Assembly (NCBI GenBank): GCA_013398015.1
Contig: VZRR01011338.1
Coordinates: 62,001 to 126,000 of the forward strand
Source: Oreocharis arfaki
Taxonomy: Eukaryota > Chordata > Aves > Passeriformes > Paramythiidae
Direction: 5' to 3'
DNA length: 64,000 nucleotides
The stretch's first letter is position 1. The number at the start of each line of letters is the position of its first letter. Of this stretch, positions 1 to 13,600 are shown in pieces. The notes under the pieces are model-generated. The model saw only the letters and a list, made by a program, of their open reading frames with translations. It was not told the DNA's origin and ran no database searches. The translations under genes were made by a program, and so were the position numbers.

Positions 1-3000
1 TGCTGATTTAGATCATCAAATGGGAAAAAAATGGTGATTGAAGTATCTCTGAGATGTGTCCAATTTGTACCGTTTTAGTAACAACTCCTATGAAGCAAAA
101 GGAGACGTAAAGAAACACCAGCTTCTTGGTGTTGGACTAACAGACCTCAAGCCTTTATGCTGCTTCCTGTTTTTCCCAGAATTTATTCTTCTTGGAGCTG
201 GCACAGGCCCTCATACAATGGACTACTTCAGGTGTGTGCTATGGCTCCTTTGTGCTAACCTGCAGTGAGAAAACTGATAGGTCACACATGTCTTGAATAA
301 AGGGGTTTCATTTATCTCTCTGTAAAAGCCATATTTGACTGTAACTGTAGACCTGTCAAAACTCAGACACTGAGCGTCCTTGCTTCAGCTCCAATATTTC
401 ACATACCAACTAGGAGGCCTGAGAGACCCAGCACACAGGTCCCCAGTGCCTTGTGCACCACAATGGAAGCTCATTCTTCCATTAGTCAGAAATGCCCCAT
501 TCTGAAAGAAGAATCTTGCATGTGGATGGCGTAATGGAAACTCCTTTCGTCATTAAAAAATGCCAAATTTTAGACAAAAGGAATTTTCAAAAAATTGTTT
601 GGGAAAAATGGAAGTAAATCTCTAAAAAAATCTCAATCATCCGTACTGCCAGCTGCTGTGAAATCAACAGAGGTGTGAGCCGAGTAGCTGGGGAGCCATC
701 AATTCAGAGATCAGGAAGGTGTCAGCCTCAGAATCTGGCCATATCAGGGAGCCTTGAGCAGTAGAAGACAGGCAGTTCAGGAGACCTAGCTGGCAGAAAG
801 CATCGACTTCTTTACTGTCAACATTTATTTTCAGTAAAAAATGCATTTCAGCATGTTTTGACACAATCTAATCCTCATAAACCCCCCCAGAGACACGACT
901 GAGTCACCCTAACTCTGCCAGATGTGAACATCAGCTGGAAGATGGTGGGAGAGAAGAAGGCTGAGGGAGCTGCTCTGTCTGGAGGAAAGCAAGATATTGC
1001 CAGTAGGTCTCAAGTGCTCTTTGCTATCTACAGTATTGCAGAGAAATCACTTCTCAGTAGCAGATTTTTCTTTCCCCCCGGGACTAAAAGAACCACATAA
1101 GAACAAAGTAGGATGACCTATCCTATTCCGTGTGGCAGCCCAGGCTAGGGCAGTACGACTGCACCGATGTGGGAGGTGGCCTCACTGCAGTTTGGGGCAC
1201 TCACAGCTCAGGGCAGAGATGAATGAAGGGGTGCATAACAGCTGAGTGTTTGTATCTTTGCTCCAGTTACCGAGCTTGCGAGCTTTTACGTCCTTCTTTC
1301 CTTCACAGCAATTCCCTTGCTCTGCGTGTTGAATCAGAACTGCTACAAGGCCATAGCAGTCTTTAACCCAATGAACAGTGTGTGCCTGATAAGTCTGACA
1401 GCAGGAGGATATTTTTTTCTCAGACTGAACAGAAACCAAACCAGTTTTCTTGGAATCCAAGCGTCCAAACTTTGTTGTTACTGTCAACTGGCAAGACAGA
1501 TTGCTCATGTGGGATAGGACACAGGTTTGCCATGTATGACCACAACGTGAAGAAGTCCTTCAAGGCTTGACTTCACATTCCTTTCTTCTGTTTTGCTCTG
1601 CCTTTCCTGCTTTCTCCTTTTCCCCTTGCCCCTGATACTCTCTAGACATGATCTTGTACCCCAAGAAAAAGTCTTTATCTCCATCTCAGACTGTGTCAGT
1701 TCTTTCTATGGTTGCAGCCTCTCTGAATTCACATTATGCCCCATTTTAAGCCAAGAGAAGGCCTGAAGCTCAAAAATCAATAGGGAAGTGCAGGAAAAGT
1801 AGCACAATCCAGACCTAGCCACAGGCAGCTCCTTTTATCTTCCTGAGATGAAATGTTATTTCTGTAGAGAGTGCCTTTTCATTCGGAATCCATCTTTTCA
1901 ATGATGAAATAACACTTCTAAAAGCACCGCATCAGAGAGGATGGTTCTTTGGGGATACAGCGATAATAAGCAGCAAGTGACAGAGGATAATCTCAGCAAG
2001 CATTTAGGAAGGTAGGAAGCACAATACCTATTCAGCCTTTGATTGGGAAGAAAACTTCAAACTGAGATTAAGCCGAATCTCTAGCATCCATGACATCTCT
2101 CAAAAAGGCAGCCAGCTGCTGGGGCATAAAAGAGCTACCATCAGAAATTCAGAGACTCCAAAATGCTCTGCACATTTTTACTCTGGAAATACTAATCTTG
2201 GAAAAAACATTAGCATGCAGTTAATTGTAGCTATTTTCCTCAGAGTTATTAGCTTTCCACCTTCACGTCCGAAGCAAGAAGATCTCTGTTCTTTGAATCA
2301 ATGAGATCTCTCACTTGGCCTTTCATATTTCTGAAAGATCCTATGACAATAGTGGGATCCACAGACTTAGATTCTTTGAATTCAAGTGGCTTTGCCCCAA
2401 ATTGTGTATAATCCCACAGTTGTCATTAAGGTGATGAGTCATAATAAGAACCTAACCTAAGAACCTAATTTTGGAAAACCAAAATTCCACTTTTTTCTCC
2501 TTTCTTAAATAAATAGGAGGAGCATAGCTAAAAATAAAAGGAATTAGAAAAAGTTTTACTGCAAATAAAAGTTCTGCCTCAGCTGCCATCAAGCATTATG
2601 CTTCATTTTCGGAGTTGTAACACACCTGGATGACTTATGTTTCCTTTAATTTCCTTGCAATTCCTGGAAAATAATATGTCTCATTATGTTCTGCAAAACA
2701 GTAGCATTTCTGTAAGAAGCCCCAAAGTATCTAATCATCACAACACTTTCCTTTTTTTTTTCTTCACTAGAAGGAGCAGACAGGCATAGAAGATATTTAA
2801 CTTTTAAAAGAACAGCTGGCATTCAAAATGTAAAGTACTTCTATTATTTCAGCTAAGACGATTAATAGGAAACAACAGTTGTCTGGCATATTGCATTTGA
2901 AACTGCTATGGAACACATCCTCAATTACTATGAAAAAAGCAGTGCACAAGGAATGTACTATTAAATACATTTCAGTCAGGGAAAGAGATGCTAAAATTTA

Positions 3001-6000
3001 AGGCAGGTAGTTGTGTAAAATTCAGATAGTACTGGCATCATGGGGGCATGTTGTGGGGCTGTGCTGTACATCGTTATTATGTAAGAGAGGCCTTCAGCTT
3101 CAAAGGCACAGAAAATGGCGTACATTTTAACAAGGCACTGAAGGGAATTAGCTGCAGAAAATTAATGCCAGGAGAGCCCACTCTAAACACAACATGCCCA
3201 GACCACTTATCTGAAAAACAATAAAGCTGAAAGTAGATATTCATACATGATATTAAATTACATGGTTGCATGTGTGACCTCTGCTCTCACCCATCCCACA
3301 CAGCCATGCATGCGCTCACATACACACACACACAGGGAGCCAGGTGGCTCAAATGTGTATGTGAAAACATGCCACTCACTTTTCCCTCACCACACATCTT
3401 AAATGGGTCACAACAGTGAAAGCACATACCTGAGAAAGCACAAGAACAGCTGTGCATGCCAGATATTGGACATGCATGGGACTGTGGAGATAAAGCACTA
3501 GTTTGGATTAACACAAAACCAAATGAAAATGCAAAGAAATTACACTTAGGATTTCACAATTTCTCATTTGATATTCCAGTCCCATCAAGTCATTTGTGTG
3601 TGTAAGATGAAAAATAATGCACTATCAGAGATATAAGAGCTCTAACCAGAATCACTGGGTGTGGAGACTGATTAACAAGATATAGTTAAGAAAAGCTGTG
3701 TAATCACATAGATTTAAAGAACTGGAATTTCAATCTAGAAAATGGAAATTCTTAATTGCTGCAATTTGTGACTATTTTATGACCTCAGATGTAGTGTTAC
3801 AATGTTAGAACTGATGGAGAATTAATCACCATATTCAAAAATAGTTGAATTTTCTTAGCTTGTTCATGCTGCTTATCAGTTATGAGTGCATCTTCCTAGC
3901 TACTCAGCATCCAAACATGTTGGAAATATACTCCAGGAACACAAAGGGCAGATGCTATGACTTATCGACGCAGCACTGAATGTGTGCAAATAGGCTCCAA
4001 GTTTGAAGATGATTTCCAGGATTTTTGTGGGTACAATCCATGTATATGTATACCTCTTGATGTTAAAGTTCAGTATCTGCCATTAATGAGACAGGTTGTC
4101 TGTTAAATACACACTTTGATCAAATTGTGCAGGCTATTTCAGGGTTTTTAATTCACTATATTAAAATACATGTGAAAGAAAAAATAATGCTCTAGAATTT
4201 AAAAATAGCAATTTAATTTCATGGAGTTTACCATTTTGGAATAGGACAGAAGGAGTGGGTGAGATAGCATTTAATGACAGAATTATTAGCCAGATCTAGA
4301 GCTAAGATACATAAATAATTCATCTCCACATCAGAAATCTACTGGATGTCTTCCCTCTGTGACGAACATGTTACACACCATTATTTCAATGTTAATTGCA
4401 GTGGAGACCAGATAGAGGAGCTCAGAGTGCCTACTGTGCAAGGGAAAATTGTTTGCCCTATTCAAAATCATTAGTGCTTGACGTGGTAAAGGCTAAATAC
4501 CATGAAGAACAGTGAATGGCTTTCAGTCTTTAGTGCTGATAAACAAGTCTATTGTTTATTTTTGGAATTAAAGCTAACCCACTCCTGTTAAACCTAGATA
4601 TGCGTCAATCTGTTGCTATATGTAAAGGAAGATGCTAGGTTGCTTAGATCAACAGGAGAAAAAGACCAAAGAGCATTTAATCCATTTGGCCCTCAAAAGA
4701 AGTTCTTCACTGGATAGGAAAATTACTGAGCCTGTGTGAGGAGCATGTTTGATTACTGGTTTTGTTTGGTTTTTTTTTTTCCCTGAGACAAAGAACAGAT
4801 TTTAAACTATTTATTACACTAGAGATTTATTTGGGATTGCTGAAAGCCGAGTGGTAAGTCCGTGCTGGAGAGACAGGCCTCTTTTCATCTAGGTACAGAC
4901 TAGACCTGGAGAGCAGCACTTTGTGCTTGAGGTCAGCTGTATAAGGACAATAAACCAGATCTGCAGGCAGGCTGAGATGAAAAACTGTGGTCTTTGGTTT
5001 GCCACAACCCAGGGCTGGAGATTTGCATGTAACACAGCATCCACAGTGAATGAGAGGGGTGATCAGATGATGCCTCTGCCTTTCTGAAGGAAACACTTTA
5101 CTGTAGTGCCTAAGAACTAAACAAGAAAAATAATATTTATATGATGTAAGTCTATCTGTTGTAGCACAGTTAAAAAATTGAGTGGACATGAAATTTGTAT
5201 AGCCTTGTAGATAGCTTCGGAAAGACACAAGACACATTTGAGAGGTATAAAGCTGAATGAGTTCACCACTTGAAGATCAGGACTGCTGTTTTGCAAAACA
5301 ATTCATTTTTAATCAACACTTGGATACTCCTGTGCCAGTGTCCCTGCCCCAGCTTCACCATTTCTCTAAGTCCTAGAGCCTTTCTCTGTCCTTGTCCGTC
5401 TGCTCCTGATTTAGGCTCTAGAACAGCCAGGTCAATACGCATACACAGACACTTTCCTTTCTCAAATACTACTCGATAAAATCTAGTTCTTTCTGGTCAT
5501 CCTAAAAGACTACTAAATACTGTTTTCCCCCCTCCCCCGAAAATTTTCCTGGTTTGTTTTCTCTGTGACACCCTAGTCATCTTCATCACTTGATCAAAGT
5601 CTTTTGTCTATGACCTCTTGTCGCTGGGGAAGCTGGTTAGGATGCTGCTCTGCACCCAGGTTGCCATCTCTTTGCACACATGGGCTGCCACATGAGCTGG
5701 TGATCATCCCCGCTTTGAATTTCTGTCCTCTCTTAATATGTAAAGCAGAGAAGGCAAATGATACTCAGAGCTGAAAAGGGGGCTGCAACTTGCAGCAGCT
5801 GCACACAATAGAGGTCCAGATAGAAAACAGAAATGACAGAAAAACACCATCATCTCTTCTTTGCTACAGTACAACAATAGAGAGCAATTCAGTTTGGAGT
5901 AGATTAACCGACTGTGAATAGCACTGTTACAGCAGTGTGATGCACACGGTTCCTGCCTCAGCTACATGATGAAAACATTCTCATGCTTATGAAGCCCCTG

Positions 6001-7257
6001 TGAGGTGTTGGCTAATTTTATCAGTGTAAAGGAAGAAATAATTGATATTAAGAAGAATATTCCAGGGATATTTTCCACAGAAAAATGTAATAAAGGAAGA
6101 AGGTTATTTTTCAGTGTATTCATCAGGCATTATGAATCTGAAGACAAAACCAACAAGCCTAACTGGGTCCAGAACACAAAATCTGGGTTTCAGAGAATTT
6201 GAAACTTTGAGTTCTAAAAATATGGGAAATTCTGAATTCTGGGCAAGTTTCTTTTCAGTTCTTAGATATGGGGTTTTCACAGCAGGAGTAAGAAATTACC
6301 AGTTCTTTTATTTATGTCTACAGTTCACTCTGAGCTAGGATAGGTGCTTTTAGACTAGGCTTGATTCCTTCAGTTTCATATTCTGGGGATTTTCCTCAAT
6401 TACCACCAGCATGTGTATTCATAGGTGACTCTCATAAAGTCACTGCTTACTTTTAAATTACTTGCTGTGCTCAAGATTGCAATTGGAACCTCGTACTCCT
6501 TCCATTCCTCTCTTAGAAGCCATTAAGGTCTTTCACCCAGCCCCACACACTAGCTCCTGTGTCATGAGTCTTATGTTTCCTTACCTCTCACACACTAAAC
6601 TTCAAATTCAAAAGGCCCCTTTAATGCATAATTTGTATTCCGTAACATTACAGGACCTTTCTTCCCAACTTTTATTTTCCGGCTGGAGAGCATTTTCTAC
6701 AGGATTGTTTTGCAATTTTGTTTTCAGTTTGCACATCACAGCACATCTGCTCTTCATAGTTCTCAGCAAGTGTTTTAATGGAAATAAACATGATATCCTA
6801 CAAGAGAAAGTCCTAGGAAAATGAGGCAACAAAGGACAGCTGTGACCTGGATGAAAAACTTCTTGTGAGGCAATTCCTCTTGCAGCTTTAGGTCTCCCTT
6901 AACAGTCTCTGGACCACTGCCCTCAACTGGACCCTTATGTTTTTTCTTTCTGTTGCCTCAACTCTAAACCTAGGGGTGGATTAGGCATTACTGAAGGACC
7001 TCCAGCCCTGGCTAAGATGAACAACTGGGCAGTGCGAAATTCTTTTGATTGCCCAAACCTTCCCTCTGCAGGCCCTTTACGGCCCTGCCATAACAGGATG
7101 CCTTCACTTTGCATCCGCGTTTAACCCGATAGTAAATTACCCCCAGGAGTGATCAGACTTCTTGGGGAAGTACCCCTTTAGTGCACAAACCTTCTCTAGG
7201 AAACCCCTTTGTACTTCTTAACCGGATTCATAGGCTTTGTTATTCTCCTAACTCTAG
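1..7257. other. Gene-free unique DNA, 5' part
   Basis: I find no recognisable gene, RNA or transposon here. Open frames are short. The longest, about 136 codons on the minus strand at 4827-5237, has no family motif I recognise. A short CA run lies at 3322-3334 and a T-rich run near 4770-4780. This looks like intergenic or intronic DNA of a vertebrate. Old, highly diverged repeats could be present and would not be visible by eye. Confidence 0.6.
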
Positions 7258-7349
7258 AAGTACAAATATGGCTGCAAAGAAGAGTCCTAGGGAAATTATT
7301 TCTTTATGGGTTTTTTGGCTGCTGTGGAGTTGCAAAGAAGCTGCTAAAG
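7258..7349 (+). other. Candidate 92-nt exon (unrecognised)
   Basis: The segment is preceded by a pyrimidine-rich stretch ending in 'ctaactctag' and followed by the consensus donor AAAG|GTGAGT. Two of the three plus-strand frames are open across it. One reads VQIWLQRRVLGKLF near its start. I recognise no domain. Splice-like pairs of this quality occur by chance in vertebrate introns, so this is only a candidate and could be a noncoding RNA exon or nothing. Confidence 0.12.
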
Positions 7350-7978
7350 GTGAGTCTGGGCATCAAAAATAATTTTCCCCTTTTCATTTTGTCGGTGGGA
7401 AGAGTGATCTTGTGTAAAGGATTCAGTCACTTTCAGGGTTACAGCTAATACAAAATGTGAGACAAAGCCTAAGGGTCCAATTTACGCAGGCACCCACAGA
7501 AGAGATGCCTATGGAAAGTTTGGGCAGAGAAAGGGCCATGAGGCTGGAGGTCCTTATGTAAAGCTCAGCTCTTGGCTGCAGTTAGCATTAGGGTTAACTT
7601 TAAGGTTGGCGAAAGACAAAGACTCAGGTCCCGTTGTGGTGAGGTCCCAAAGAGGTTGCCAAGAGGAGAGCTGAGCAACAGTGGGACAGTGCTGAAGGTC
7701 TTGCACTAGATCTCAGCCAACAGCAAGTTTTAGCTTTTATATTAGATGTTTGAAAGTGTGAAGATTTAAAATATTACAAAGTGACTAAAAGACTCAGTAG
7801 ATATTAACACAAATACATCAAATTAAGCATCAATCTTCAAGAGAAATATAAGCCGTGTAACACTTCCCCATGGTTATGAAACAAAAGTTAGGTGTAGAAC
7901 ATTCTGCTGGATTGAGCTGGCTTACATGGAGTGAAACAAGAGATGAAGCAGAGAATCAGAAGATTTGATGTTGTAGTA

Positions 7979-8024
7979 GGGAGGAAAGAGAGAGAAGGAC
8001 AGAGAGAAGGGCAGAGTGGAAGAG
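7979..8024 (+). repeat. GA-rich low-complexity tract
   Basis: About 46 bases are almost entirely purine on the plus strand, with GAGA and AGGA motifs and a few interruptions by C or T. It is a common simple-sequence type in vertebrates. No clean mirror repeat is visible, so triplex formation is not argued. Confidence 0.6.
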
Positions 8025-9992
8025 CAGAACTGTTCCTTTAGGATGCACCAAAGAATTTCAGCCATATTGTCCAATGATACAGTAGGGGTGTCTTGTGCCA
8101 GTCCAAGAACATCCCCACACTCCTCTTGACTCTGGCTCCCCTTTCCCATGCCTCTATCACTTCTGGGCCATTGCAGCCTCCTCACCCAACAAAAAGGGAG
8201 AGTTTTTTTCTACAGGTTAGAGAATGAGACAGTGTAGTGCAAGGCCAGAGTGAAACCAATATGTCCCACAGAAGAGGGGAGCACGGTGAGGCCCAGGATG
8301 CAGGACAATGACTGCAGGACATGCTGCTCAGCACAGCAGCATGTGAGACCAGGAGTCCCAATCCAGCAGAATGCCTGTTACTCTCACCATCTCTCACTCT
8401 CCAGTCCGTCAGTTGGAGAGATCACTTGTTACTGGGTCTTTTTGGAGCCCTCTGGCAGAGCTGAGCTCTGCTTGGGCTGCACAGCGACTTCATAAGCCTC
8501 CACCTGATAAAACACCCCAGAGCCTTAGCCAGAAGTAGTTATAGCTATGGATGGAAAGAAGATGGCTGGAAAATGTGATTTCCGTCTCCTGGAAAGGTCA
8601 TGTTTGAGGAAAAAAGATCATCTGGCAAGGGACACGAGGCCAAAAAAAAAACTATGTCACAGAGAAAGAACTATGAAAATTAAATCTATTTGCAAATTAG
8701 AGCCTTTCACCTAGCTGAGAGAGGTATTTGCATGTGTGCTTTTGGTTTTCTTGGCAACGTTTTACAGGCTAGCTACAGGGATCTACCTGTCATACCTATT
8801 TTCCTGGAGGAAAATAGGGTTTGCTTTTTCCCTTGAGAAAACTCCCCCTTTTGCTTTTGCAGGGAGGACAGTTCCTGAGGATGAGTTGCTTCTGCAGGGG
8901 CCATGCTGTCTCTGCCCTTAGTGGGGGCTGCCCTGGTGCGCAGCTGTCCCTGGCCATGCCACTGCTGTTCTGCATCTGCTGCCCAGCCCTGGGCTCCTCA
9001 CTGCAGGGAGAAGATTGTGTAGGGGAAAATGAAGAGAAGAGGGGAATGAGGAGAAGCAAAAATATGAAAGTGTGCCTGCCTAAGTTTTAACCTGGTACAG
9101 AAGGTAACCACAAGAGTAGAAACTTGTCTCGGATCCAGCTACACAAACCTAGGCAAATAGTATTGAGGACTTTGATGGTGAGACTCCCAAATTAATAGAC
9201 AGGGTGCCTCTTGAACTGTACTCTGCCTCTCTCCACAGCTCTCAGCACCTGGTGACGTCAGCCTTGACCCCTTTCGTTTGAAATTGTTTACAAGGAGAAG
9301 CAATATTTGAACAGTATTTACGCTTCTTGTACGCTACCTCAGCAACTGGCAATAGTGGCTGTAAGACGTGACCAATGAACCCACAAATAAATATTCCCCT
9401 GGACAAATGTTAAAAAACTCTGGGTTATGGTACTTCAGAGGCAACCTTATCAGATACAAAAAACATTGAAGGTGATTTAAATAGCAGTTCTGGAACATCT
9501 GGGCTTGTAGTTATTTGTCACATAAACTGTGAATAAGGACAAATGAACTAAAAGTCCTTCTGTTTCCTTTTCCTTTATATATAGATTTTTCCACTGGAAA
9601 AATACACTTCAGGCTCTTAATCAGTTCTCCAATATCCCAGAGTGTCAGCTTTATTTAGCAAAGCGATACATATTTCCACAAAGCAACAAGACTTTGTGGA
9701 CATATTTACATTTTATTTTTCTGTTTAGCTAGGTGGGTTTTTTAATCCCAAGGGTTCCTTGATGGATGAAGATATTTTTATTTGGAGACTCGTACTGATT
9801 GTTTGGGTAGAAACCAACTAGCCCTGCTGGAATGCATTTTTAAACTTATCTCTTTTTATAGGAGCTTTTTTTTGTTTGTTTGTTAACAGCTCTTATGCAT
9901 TTTACTGATTATGCTATGCTCTGAATCCTGTAGACAAAGACCACTCTGCTATGTAACTAAAGAACTGTATCATAACACGTACACACAAGGGA

Positions 9993-10616
9993 TTGATTAC
10001 AGCTTCAGGGGGCCTGCTTGTTTTGACATTTCCTAGGTTCTCACTTCCTCTGTGTGCAATCTTGAATAAAATTCCTGTTAAGAGAGCTGGCTTAATACAA
10101 TTTCTTATTTTTTTCTTTTCTGATCAATTAAGAATAAACTGTACTGTATGCAATAATCTCCTCTTCCCAGTGTATATTGCCATCAGAGATACACTCATAT
10201 TTTTCAACCCTGAAAGCAGAGTCCTCCACCACTTCATCTACAGGACTAAGAGTGTAACTGGGTATCCTGGCCTCAGGGTGAACTCTGCCTTTGCCTTCCT
10301 TCTGTGCACATCCTTGAGAGATGACAGGCTGACCTTCCTTCATGTCTGTAACTGTGGCAGCCAGCACTTTAGACTGGATCTCTGGGTAAATATATTACAA
10401 TCTCAGATTAAACCTTCCCCTTTTTTCTGCCTGACTGATGTGGCAGGGCCAGCTGTGTTTTGCCACACATCAGAAATTTTCTTTTTGCCGTCCCAGACCA
10501 GCAGCAGACTAGCACATGGAGAAAATATGGGAACTGGAGCCGCTCCTCTGCCACACCAAAAACTCCTCAGACTGACATGCTTTCCTCCCTGGTCTCCACA
10601 TGCTCCAGCAACCTGA
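9993..10616 (+). other. Longest open frame of the window, 207 codons, unrecognised
   Basis: This is open for 207 codons followed by a stop, clearly longer than any other frame in the window. The listed first codon is TTG rather than ATG, so no natural start is implied. The translation is rich in F, L, S and T and shows no domain, repeat or signal I recognise. The opposite strand is also partly open at 10128-10367, which suggests low stop density more than coding. A chance frame is the simplest reading. A decayed repeat or a noncoding transcript are alternatives. Confidence 0.12.
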
Positions 10617-13600
10617 TGGGACCTACACAGTCCTCCACCCTGCTCACAAGCCGGTTGGGACTGCCACACTCTCTCAGCAGAAATCCCACCAACTGATCAA
10701 ACCCGTGCTTCCAGCAGCGACCCAGGAATCTGTTGCATCTCCCCACATCACAGACCCTTTGCCCCATTCAGAAAACACTGCCTATAGATGTGACCGCGGG
10801 CTGCTGATTTAAACAACTCTTTTTCTTACACAGAAATTCATTAGTAATTCTACCTCAGGACACGGTGAACAGGAACAAAAAAAATGTTCAAGCTTAGTAC
10901 TCCTATTCAGTTTGTTATTTCTCACTCCCCTTGGGGCAGCACAGCTGCGGACACGCTGCTGTGTTTTGATCACCTGTACTGTACGAAACTGCTGCCTCCC
11001 GAGCTCTACCTTTACCTCACTTTACTTCAGACCTTCTAAACTGAATGGATAAACATTTCAGTTTGATCCTTAGCCTTGGCAAGGCAATGCAAACCCTGCT
11101 TGGCACCTAGAGTTAACATTCCCTCAGTCAATTGCTTGACCATTGTTTAACTTTTTGACGTTATACCCAGAGATGCCTTATCTCCTTGCCATTGTTTCAC
11201 TTCCTCCTTGACAGTATTTGCAGTTCCCCTTGGTTCAAGTCAATCTTGGCAGGCAAAATTACATCCCAAAAGTGAAATGAGGCATACAATCCAATCCACC
11301 TTAAGAAAACTGGTTTAAGTTCCATATTTAATCAGCAAAGAGAGCAAGATGCCTTTGGAGGCCTGCTGGAGGGGTATCTGGTCTGTCTTATTAAGGAATA
11401 TCTGAAGGACAGTGTAGCTCACCAAATCATACGTGGATTGATAGGCAAGTGGCAAATGCCTCTCTACCTACTTCACTTCTGCAGAGGGACACAGAAAGTT
11501 GCAGAGAAGGATGTGCTACTTACCCCTTACACCCATGCCAGTGCTTAGTTTCATGAACACCATGATAAGGCAATTTTTTTACACCTCTATGTAAAGACAT
11601 TTTCATCTCTTCTTTTAACCTGAGCCACCACAAAGCCAGAGAGGTAGGAGTCCTGCAGCCAACTCAAAAACACACAAAAGTGATCTTAGTTTTATGCTAG
11701 TAACTAGGCTACTCTTCAGGCTGATATGGGCAACATTGCACCCCAACAGAAAAGCAGCTAAACCTTTTAACCATAGATTTCTTTCCTGAATGTTAAAACC
11801 ATAGAAAAGATCATCATACAAAAAAGTGGACTGCCACCACTTCCTACAGTGAGGTTTGTTATACTGCTGACCACACCTTATCTCGTTCAGGCTTCCTCTG
11901 GGATCTTAGGAAGGCTTTGTGTGCCCATCTACTTTCACACCTGGACCACTGCAGGGCATATGCAGGAAGACTGACTTCCACTTCACAGCACATGGGGAGA
12001 GGCACAGTGAAGTACCAAAGAAAAGAGGCAGACACCTGACAATGGGCTGCCTACAGGGATGGGCAGTCTAGTGCAGTAGGCAGGCTGGATTACTGTCGAG
12101 ACCCTGGGCTGCAGGTCACCAGGAATACAAAATTCAGACAGACAGGGTTACACCAGTGCAATCCATAAAATATTGCAGATATCTTCATTGTCCTATGCAC
12201 TTGGCAAAAAAAGGGAAGTTACTGTCTCAAACTATTGGAATTGACTGCTATAGCCAATGCTGAATCTTTTCAGCTGGGTTTCTGAGGGGCAGAAAAAAGA
12301 TTTTCATAATATGGTCTGTTTCTAGTTATCTTCCTGAGGCTGTCAGCCTGTGGTTTCCAGGCAGCTGTTGCTGCTGCTGCTTTTCCTTTGGTGGTATTTT
12401 TGAACCCAGCTATTTAAAATGTTTATGTGCACTTATTTTGTGCAGGGTACTAACATTTCTCTGAAGCACATAAGTATGAGGCAAGAAACAGTGATTTCTA
12501 GCAGCTTATATCTCTGCTAAACTTCTCTGGAATTGCATGGGAGCAAGAAAAGACACATCTCTAGCCCAAGGCCCTCTCCCTTCTAAACTCAAAGCCTGTC
12601 ATAAACAATAAAAGCATTAAGATTTTTGTAATGAAAAGGTGAGTGAATGCTTCACAACTGAGAGTATAAGGCAGTATGTATGTATGGATATATCACCACA
12701 TACACTCAGAGGTTGCCAGCATTCCCTGTGAAGCCTCAGATTTATGAACTTTATCAACTAAGTGAATGCAACAAAAGTTTAGCAGGAAAGCAATGAGTTA
12801 TCAGTTGGTCAGTAATATTTTAAGAGCTAAATATACTCCAAAAAAAGTCAAAGATCACAACAGTAGTGCAAGCAGAACTGAAAATAAACCACTGGGTCAC
12901 AAACACAAAATTGCTGAGAGTCAATAGGCTGAGGTAGGCAGCGGGGTGCAGAGCACCAACCACTGTACATGAAACACACTAATAGCAGCAGAGAAGCTGT
13001 CCAATAAAATAGACCAGTGACTCAAGGCCCAGGAGATTTAATCTGACACCATTCCAGGGATATCAGCATATGACTTCAAACACTGCATTAAGAGATAGAA
13101 AGCTTAATAGCTGCTTTCTGGTTTAGTACAATGCCTGGTGATAATATTCCTGAATTTAGAACTCATAAAATATCTGTCGCCTCCAGCAGCAATATGTCAG
13201 TACTTTACTGAGATCAAATCCTTTACTGAAGTGTGTCAAATAGGTCAGAGGCATATGACAGTACACGAGAAGGGGCGCTGCCTCCACAAAAGCGTTTACA
13301 AGAAACAGAATATATACGGCCAGAAAAGATATACGGGAGCACAGATATCCATGGCTCTAAAAGACATTTCCAAGCCTCCTACATCGCTGGTCATATAGTC
13401 TATCCAATACTTTCAGAAATTAAAGTGAAAACCAGACTAGCAAACACAGGTAGATGAGGAAAGATGAATAGAACGGCCAAGCATATAGGAGAAAATGGAA
13501 TGCCACTGATTTGGATCTACTACCTTCCTTCAGTGAAATGGTCAGGCAATAAAGAGGGGCTCACTGGTCAGGTCCTTGAAGCCGGCTCCTTTGACCAGGG

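Noticed and set aside
4827..5237. 136-codon minus-strand frame as a gene
   Set aside because: No domain, start context or splice evidence. Its length is within what chance gives in 64 kb and six frames.
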